Positions 58,324-64,000 of a DNA stretch of 64,000 bases are shown here, one piece after another. The notes below the pieces were generated by a model, which did not search any database, had not been told where the DNA came from, and saw nothing but the letters and a program-made list of their open reading frames with translations. A program made the translations under genes and the position numbers. The stretch's first letter is position 1. The number at the start of each line of letters is the position of its first letter. The stretch comes from Pelomyxa schiedti (Eukaryota; Evosea; Pelobiontida; Pelomyxidae). The stretch spans positions 1 to 64,000 of the forward strand of contig JAHLWZ010000844.1 of assembly GCA_020536535.1 (NCBI GenBank), written 5' to 3'.

Positions 58324-61300
58324 ATGACGAGCAAAGCGACGGTGGACGCGACACCCGCTACTGCCAAGCAGCCGACTACATCTTCGTCGGCCAGTGCGGC
58401 AACCGCCGCGTCGCCGGCGGTGGTTTCGCAGGAGATCACTATGAAGCTCGAGCCCGTGGAGGGCATTGTGGCCACGTTGGGGAGAAGGACCAGATACACC
58501 GCAGTCGACGTCACCCAAAATTTAATTGTCATGGTGTGTTTAAAAGTGCCTCGTCTGGCAGATTCCCTCTTTTCCTCTCTTTTTACTTTCATTTTTTTTT
58601 TTTTTTTTTTTAACCGTTGTGTGCCAAAAGGGTGCGAATACGGGAACTATCAGTTTCTTTTCTCGTGAGGACTCGTCTTATATTGAATCCGTTACCATTG
58701 AGGAGATCCCGGAACGAATAACTCGCATTAAATTCGCTCCGCAATCTGCTGTTCAGCCAACGCCCACGAGCTCCGTGGCTGCTTCGTCTGGAGTACCTGG
58801 CGTGACCACAGTGACACCAGGGGGGCCAAAAGTGCTGCCCCAAAGAGTCGTCGTGGCAGTTGCTTCTCAGGGCGTCATATTTTTGGTCGAGTGCATGTTC
58901 CAATCACTTAGGTGAGCGACTCACTTTGTTGTACTCGTTTGTGTGTAACTGACGTCACTTTAGGGATAAGTGCGCTCATGTGCTCACAAAAATTACTCTG
59001 CACAGAGAAGGAAAACAGCCAAAGTAAATAGATTAGTACCACGGCATTAACCACTTACCCCTCCTAGCGCGACTGTGGACCCTGAAATTACTGCACTTGA
59101 ATGGGACAAACTTGGGGAAAAGCTCTTTTCTGGGGATGACATTGGACAAGTCATCATGGTGCCTGGTCTGAACTTGTATCACTCAATCTTTCAACGGATA
59201 CCAAGCTTTAGTTTACATTTCCCCAAGGTCAAAAAGTAGAACTCCCAAAGTTTTTACTGGGGCCAAAGTTATTTTCCGGGCAACAAGCCGCATTGTTCAG
59301 ATTTGCATTGATTCCTCAGGCACTCTTGTGCTTGTGTCAGATTTGACAAGAACTTGCCTGGTGGAGCCTTTTGAAAAAACAGAGAGATCCAGACAAGTGA
59401 GATTTCTTTCTATGGTGCAAAGAAAGTGGAGTACTTACTGACTGGCAGATTGGAAAATTCCTCCGTGAAGGACCTTATGGAGCCTGCTTCGATCCCTCAA
59501 ATAGCACACGTGCAATACTGGCAAGGCCAAGCAGAAGGCTCTTTTCTGCTGCAGTAGAGACCTGCAGTGTTCAAAATACCTTGATTTTCAATACTGTCTC
59601 AGCGTCCCCTTTTATGCTTCCTAGTATTTCACAATAATTTGAAAAAACCTTGCCCTCATCAAGCACTAGAAAGTCCTGATTCAACTGTACCTCAATCATC
59701 ATACAACTTCTCCCGCCTTATTGCCCTAAAAGACAAATATATCATTTCGTGGGGTGAGGATGGACTCACTTTCATTCGTCTATCTCCAGCTGCCCCTATT
59801 GCCTGGTATCCAGAATTTTCTGGTATGTCAAATGACAATTACCAAGACATTTTAAGGTGAACCACCAATCCAACAGATGTTTGTGATATAGCACTCCATG
59901 AAAACACAATTTTTTTGATATATGGCTCATCCAAATCTGTGGCAAAACTATTGATCATATGTAAAGAAACAGAACAAACGCAACTCAGTTCCTCTACCCC
60001 ACCCCCAGTCACCACCCCAACCATCACAACCCCAATTGCCATCCAACCCCCACAAGTAACTCCCCTCGCACCACAGGTAACTTCCCCCACATCACAAATT
60101 ACTCTACCTGCAAGACCAGCAACCCCACCATTTGTAACTACGAAATTGACCCTTCCCCAGCCGCCAGCAGCTTCTCCAGGAGACTCCAGTATAGAACAAA
60201 CACCACTCCCAAGCTCTGTGCCAAATCCAGTCCCCAGTGACATATCGGTCACACATAATACCACACCAACCATTCCTGATGCCCCGAACCAATCTTCGAG
60301 TCCCACTCCCATTCCTCCCTCGGATCTTTCTTTCAATCCCAATCGCATGGAGACACCAAATTCTTCAGCTGGAACCTCTTTTACTCAAATGCCACCTGCC
60401 ACAGATACTTCCACTCCAACAGACAAGTCCTCTGAAACCAATAATACAATTCAAAGTCCTCTTAGTCCTCCCACTGCTACTACCCCAGATACCTCTGACA
60501 CTCCCACCCAACCATCCCTTGGCACACAAACACCGAGCTCTGACCCTCAAGCCCAAATTCCCGTTCTACCAGTGCGAATCCCTGACACCCCAGTCCCAAT
60601 TTCCATTCTAAATATCGATCTACCCACTCCAGTCCCTGAAGCTGTGACCCTGAGTACTGACAGCCCAACTCCAATACCCGAAACTCCAGCTACAAGTTCA
60701 GATACATCATCCCCAATTCCCACCACTGATGGTTCTGTGACTTCTACCGATACGGTAGCTGATCCCGCAAATGAGCCAGAAACTGAAACGAGAACAGCCA
60801 CACAAATTGGAATAACCACAGGGATTGGGAGTGAAACCAGCACCAATACTGACACCGACACCGACACCAACACCAACACCGACACCGACACCAACACCAA
60901 CACCGACACCGACACCAACACCAACACCAACACCGACACCGACACTGACACTCAACCAGTTTCCGCTTTTACTGACAATTCCAGCACAGGTCCCATTACC
61001 ACACCCATATCCAACCAACACCACATTGACAACGACAATCTACTTCCAATTGAAACGGATATTACACCCTCCAAAATCTTAGGTATTGTTGGTACAACAA
61101 GCAACACTTGTCACACAGATGACGAAGCTACAATTCCAACAGATACTCAGAAATTCCTTGACACTGGAGTTCCAGCTTCTTCCATCCCACCCCCAATTGA
61201 GGCATCGACGGATACCCCAAAAATAACTGCCCCTGATATTCTCACCAGCACACCTTCCTTTGAGACCTCTGTAACTGGTGTTACAAGTGACCCCAACACA

Positions 61301-64000
61301 GACAGACCTGACACTGCCAATGACACTCAAATTAATGTGGGTAGTGCCACAGATACAGATGCGACCTCCCCTACTCCCACCCCAATACCAATCGCCGATA
61401 CCGATATGGGCACTAAAACTGAAGCACCGGCATCCACAAGCAATACCACTATTTCCGACTCGGAGACAGCCACTTACGCACTTACTGGCACCACGGAGCA
61501 CATTGAAAAGCAAGTTTCAAATGAGCATCCACCATCTCCCGTGAAAACAGAAAAATCTCTAGAACAAGGAAATACCAGTACAGAAAGCACCACGGTTACT
61601 GCTGCCGTTCCCGCTGAAGAATCAACTCCAAAGCTCCAATCAACGTTGCACTTCAGCCTCCCCCCTGCCCACATTGAGCTACCAACTCCCCCAAGTCAGA
61701 CGGTAGAATTTCCCGATGTACCGGACACCCCTACAACCAAAAAAATGCCGGCAGAAATAGATCACCAAACAACGGAGGTACTTACATATTTGCACTCGAA
61801 TCCCGACATTTCCGGTCAGCATGAACCTCAACAACATGCAGACCCGGTGTCCTGGGGCACAGCAGAGTTACTAGTCACTCAAGCAGACACTGCAACCACC
61901 TTGGTGCCATCTTTACTGGGCCACACTCACCCAAGTGTTTCGACATCCAGGGAGGAAATAGTAAAGGAAAAACTGGAGGAACAACTTCAAGCACCGGGCA
62001 CCCTGACGTTGATTTCCGTCACTGAAACATCTTCCTCAGATACCCAAACTCTGCCTGTGACAAATAATACAACTCCTTCAAGCAACCTAGGGGTGGAAGA
62101 AAAACTCCCTCACATTTCATCTGAAGTAGATAGAAAGGTTGTAGACATCCCCAACTCTTCACCACCCCAGGAGGAAGGTTCTAATGCGGTAGAGGTGGCA
62201 ACTACCCTTACTCCACCAGATTCATCACCCCAATTAGGCAAGGGGTTGAATGCAAAAGAGATACCTCTGGAAACTCTCCTTCCCGAGTCCCCATCTTGTC
62301 ATCTGCTGGAGAAACAGCCTGAAACTCAGGCAGCGGCCACTACTGCAACAATTTCCTCTGATCTTTCAACTCCATCCACCCAACCGTTACAAACAGAAAT
62401 TTCCTTCGCAACTCCACCAAAAGACACCCCTGTGAGTGACAAGGTACTCCAACAGTACATGCCCAACATCGCTGAAGACCCAAGTTCAGCTTCCCTAGAG
62501 AGTCATTTTACGAACAACACTCCATTGCAACCAACCACAACATCACCAAATGTACAAGATGAAACTGAATCGCCCTCCAACACTCGACTGTCACAACAAA
62601 TATCAAATCCGGTACAAGATACAGCAGAAAAGGAGCTACCTGTGATCAAACCCCAGAGTACGGACACAAACGAAAATCTTACTGATTTGAGACCCCATAA
62701 AGTAGTGGAAAACCACACTCTGGAGAATCTCCCTGCAACCCCAATCCCTGAGTCACATATAAAACTTCAAATTCGTTTCGCAGAAAATGAAAACCAGCCA
62801 ACCCTGGTGCCACACCTGAGTGACCAACACAATTCAAATCACGAACAAAAAACGGAACAAATTAACACACCCCAAGATACAATTCCTCCGTCTCTGGTAG
62901 AACATGAACCACAGCCACCAGTCACAGATTCAAATCTGGACCCACAGGGAATTTTCCCACCCAATAACCAAGGAGAGGATCAACCCGTTCAAAGTGAATT
63001 GCACTCAGGGACTCAAATGCAACCCGAGAACCCTGCCGAGCTCACTTCACCTGAACAGCCACAGGTAGATAGGCCTGTTGTTGTCACACCAACACCGCAC
63101 CTCGACAAGCTGCCACCTGAACCGAGTGGCAGTACTCTGCCCTGTACAACAAAAGAGTTGCACGAAATACCAGTAGAGCTGAATCACGTTACTGGTGAAG
63201 ATACAAGTTCATTGAACTGTAATGGCATCACCAATCATGACGAAGAGAGACCTCTACATGTGACCCCGTCAATACAAGCGAGTGCTCATCCAACACAAGA
63301 AACAGACAAGAAAATCGTTCAAAGCAAACTGGCATTGAAAAACAAGAAGACAAACGAAAATGAAACTGTGCGAGATGCTTCTTCATCACCGATATTGAAA
63401 TCAGTGACACATCCTCCTGTAACCATTGATTTACTCCCCACTCCTCCAGTGGCTGCCGCAAAACCCTTACCAGACAATACCATCAGTCAAAAACTACCAC
63501 CTGTTACTTCAACAGTTAGTGAACTTGTCATAACCACCCCTGATTGCACATCAAGTCAGGCACCTCAGAGTCAGTCCAAAGCCAGTACCACGCCAACAAC
63601 GTCACACAAGAATACCACTCAGATACCAACAATCCCGACGGTTGGAAAGCAACAAGGGGTACTCCCAAAAACATCGAGCACCACGAAGCCACACACCTCA
63701 GTGGCAGCTCCAACTAAGCCTGCACTCCCCACTCAGCCCACAAGTGCCTCTTCTGTGCAGGTGAAAACTACCTCAGCTCCACCCGCAAGCAAACAACCTG
63801 TGAAGACCCAACCAGTTGCATCCAGCAATGTCCCAACAGTGCAAAATCAACCCAAACCAATTGTAAGCCAGCTTCCATCCTCCACAGTGAAGGAGTCACC
63901 AACAGTCACTCCTCAAAACAAGCAGCCGCCAGGTAAATCTTCTTCTACACCACCTCGCACAGCAAATACAGTACTTTCCGGAACCATGACCAACTCCTCT
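58324..64000 (+). CDS. TECPR2/HPS5-like WD-propeller protein with giant Thr/Pro/Ser tract (partial)
   Basis: ATG 58324, Ala/Ser/Thr-rich leader, then beta-propeller blades over about eight exons: [141 protein letters not shown] and GACF...ARP match TECPR2 and HPS5 N-terminal propellers, both membrane-traffic factors (autophagy; BLOC-2). From about 59960 to the window edge the frame is continuously open, more than 1,300 residues of Thr, Pro, Ser and Gln without domains, including a (Thr-Asp/Thr-Asn) repeat. The 3' part, where TECPR repeats would lie if it is TECPR2, is outside the window. Confidence 0.75.
60850..60950. repeat. Hexamer-like repeat encoding (Thr-Asp/Thr-Asn)n
   Basis: Tandem ACCGAC/ACCAAC units, about 17 copies, in frame inside the giant disordered tract of the right-edge gene. 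Confidence 0.9.

Overview
The window is eukaryotic nuclear DNA. Nearly every recognisable gene is split by very short GT-AG introns (those I resolved are mostly about 34-80 bp), on both strands, with short intergenic gaps. Eukaryote-specific families are present: exosome subunit RRP45, a class E cAMP-receptor-like GPCR, TKL kinases, a PHO80-type cyclin, an LSH/HELLS-type SNF2 helicase and a TECPR2/HPS5-like propeller. Discoidin-type (H-type) lectin modules, a cAMP-receptor-like GPCR and ankyrin-TKL kinases point to an amoebozoan. The 417-residue protein at the left edge resembles a lineage-specific expanded family I associate with the anaerobic archamoeba Pelomyxa, so an archamoeba is my best guess; this rests on memory, not on a search. 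First exons tend to be strikingly GC-rich compared with the downstream exons.

Layout. 0-6.3 kb: a 113-bp tandem repeat, a lineage-specific family gene with a head-to-head relic of a paralogue, then a NagB/PIG-L fusion gene whose NagB half has lost its catalytic residues. 6.3-10.8 kb: an unidentified multi-exon gene, RRP45 (EXOSC9), and a Pro/Thr-rich gene. 10.9-20.3 kb: a multi-pass membrane protein, an S28 serine carboxypeptidase, a cAMP-receptor-like GPCR, a zinc alcohol dehydrogenase, a small heat-shock protein, and a GC-rich, bacterial-looking secreted PHP-domain hydrolase.

20.4-29.3 kb: the first of three paralogous giant kinases, a small hypothetical gene, and an SNF2 helicase of the LSH type that carries an HMG box between its two helicase lobes. 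29.3-32.5 kb has no gene I can name. 32.5-39.9 kb: a PD-(D/E)XK-like protein, a tiny ORF, a THH1/TOM1-type membrane protein, a PHO80-like cyclin and a secreted glycosyltransferase-like protein.

40.0-51.3 kb: the second and third giant kinases, adjacent head-to-tail. All three share one unusual architecture: disordered N-terminus, H-type lectin, ankyrin repeats, second H-type lectin, MSP/ASH-like beta domain, TKL kinase. They are the most interesting objects in the window. 51.4-64 kb: a secretory 2H phosphoesterase with a C-terminal membrane anchor, a coiled-coil protein, a membrane-anchored SDR, a polyglutamine protein with a small zinc knuckle, and the 5' part of a TECPR2/HPS5-like gene that runs off the right edge inside a more than 1,300-residue Thr/Pro/Ser-rich tract.

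Exon limits were worked out by eye from reading frames, GT/AG signals and known family sequences; gene ends are more reliable than individual splice sites. No rRNA, tRNA, CRISPR array or intact transposon was found.
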